Source of the DNA: Quisquiliibacterium transsilvanicum
Lineage (GTDB): Bacteria > Pseudomonadota > Gammaproteobacteria > Burkholderiales > Burkholderiaceae_E
Reading direction: 5' to 3'
Assembly: GCF_014202215.1 (NCBI RefSeq)
Contig: NZ_JACHGB010000005.1
Span: forward strand, 62,001 to 126,000
Length of the DNA: 64,000 nucleotides
Shown here in pieces: positions 63,543 to 64,000 of the stretch. The first letter of the stretch is position 1, and every line of letters begins with the position of its first letter. The notes below the pieces were generated by a model, which saw nothing but the letters and a program-made list of their open reading frames with translations, ran no database searches and had not been told where the DNA came from. Both the position numbers and the translations under genes were made by a program.

Positions 63543-64000
63543 GACAGGCCTCCGGAACGGCGGCGCTGCCAGGCCTGCAAGCCATTGATGACGAGCAGGA
63601 GCAGGAAGGAGATGCCGAGCATGACCGAGGCCACGGCGGTGGCGCCCGCGTAGTCGTACTGCTCGAGCTTGCCGATGATGATCAATGGCGTGATCTCGGA
63701 AATCATCGGCATGTTGCCGGCGATGAAGATCACCGAACCGTATTCGCCGATCGCGCGTGCGAAGGCCAGCGCGAAGCCGGTGACCAGCGCGGGCGCGATG
63801 GTCGGCATGATCACGCGCATGAAGGTCTGCAGGCGGGTGGCGCCCAGGCACATCGCCGCCTCCTCCAGCTCCTTCTCGGCCTCCTCGAGCACCGGCTGCA
63901 CGGTACGCACCACGAAGGGCAGCCCGATGAAGATCAGCGCCACCACCACGCCCGCCGGGGTGAAGGCGATCTTGATCCCCAGCGGCTCCAGGTATTGCCC
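63539..64000 (-). CDS. cysT: Sulfate ABC transporter permease CysT/CysU (N-terminal part beyond window)
   Basis: C-terminal 153 residues of the partner permease; the frame is open to the right edge. It contains the EAA loop ([27 protein letters not shown]), [19 protein letters not shown], and a last membrane helix ending [13 protein letters not shown]. First of the cysT-cysW-cysA genes visible; a sulfate-binding protein gene may lie just beyond. Confidence 0.9.
   Translation of the reverse strand, partial: GQYLEPLGIKIAFTPAGVVVALIFIGLPFVVRTVQPVLEEAEKELEEAAMCLGATRLQTFMRVIMPTIAPALVTGFALAFARAIGEYGSVIFIAGNMPMISEITPLIIIGKLEQYDYAGATAVASVMLGISFLLLLVINGLQAWQRRRSGGLS

Overview
The window is GC-rich, densely coded DNA from a proteobacterium, most likely a betaproteobacterium of the order Burkholderiales. 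Three things point there. The rsmI / yraN-diaA-dolP neighbourhood and the argS-SPOR-dsbA string are typical of that group. Two solute receptors of the Bug/TctC type are present. There are also many acyl-CoA enzymes: four acyl-CoA or acetoacetyl-CoA synthetases, an acyl-CoA dehydrogenase, a CoA transferase and a FadB-type dehydrogenase. No rRNA, CRISPR array, insertion sequence or prophage was seen. The only RNA gene found is the selenocysteine tRNA.

Layout. 0-5.3 kb: 3' end of a FadB-like beta-oxidation gene, a YihY membrane protein and an AsmA-family protein. 5.3-7.6 kb: a small accessory patch of toxin-antitoxin genes and remnants. It holds a chimeric PIN/FadB-tail relic, an AbrB-PIN module that looks complete, a DUF1810 gene, a nucleotidyltransferase that has lost its catalytic middle, and an intact ParD beside a ParE cut off by deletion. 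7.6-17 kb: MFS transporter, acyl-CoA synthetase, a large SNF2 helicase and acetoacetyl-CoA synthetase. 17-19.4 kb: LD-carboxypeptidase, then a two-gene unit whose first member carries both halohydrin dehalogenase signatures. 19.4-28.3 kb: housekeeping genes for envelope quality control, replication control, rRNA methylation, septal wall processing, disulfide formation and arginyl-tRNA synthesis.

28-41 kb: exported methyltransferase, amidase, lytic transglycosylase, another acyl-CoA synthetase, thioredoxin, a two-gene potassium-channel unit, cystathionine beta-lyase, alanine dehydrogenase, a hydrolase and a VapBC module with a clear operator. 41-54 kb: a catabolic region with dehydrogenase, MBL hydrolase, FAD oxidoreductase, 2,4-dienoyl-CoA-reductase-like SDR, two GSTs, CoA transferase and thioesterase. 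Within it is a Bug receptor / acyl-CoA synthetase / acyl-CoA dehydrogenase operon divergent from an IclR regulator, probably for uptake and CoA-dependent breakdown of an unidentified organic acid. 54-56 kb: selC and selA without selB between them. 56-64 kb: Nudix hydrolase, second Bug receptor, MFS transporter, glycosyltransferase, epimerase and the cysA-cysW-cysT sulfate/thiosulfate transporter, the last cut by the window end.

The most interesting observations are the candidate halohydrin dehalogenase, the mosaic toxin-antitoxin graveyard including a displaced FadB tail, selA-selC without selB, and several genes whose start codon lies only 6-9 nt after a strong -10 element, suggesting leaderless mRNAs. 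All calls are from reading the sequence; no database search was run.
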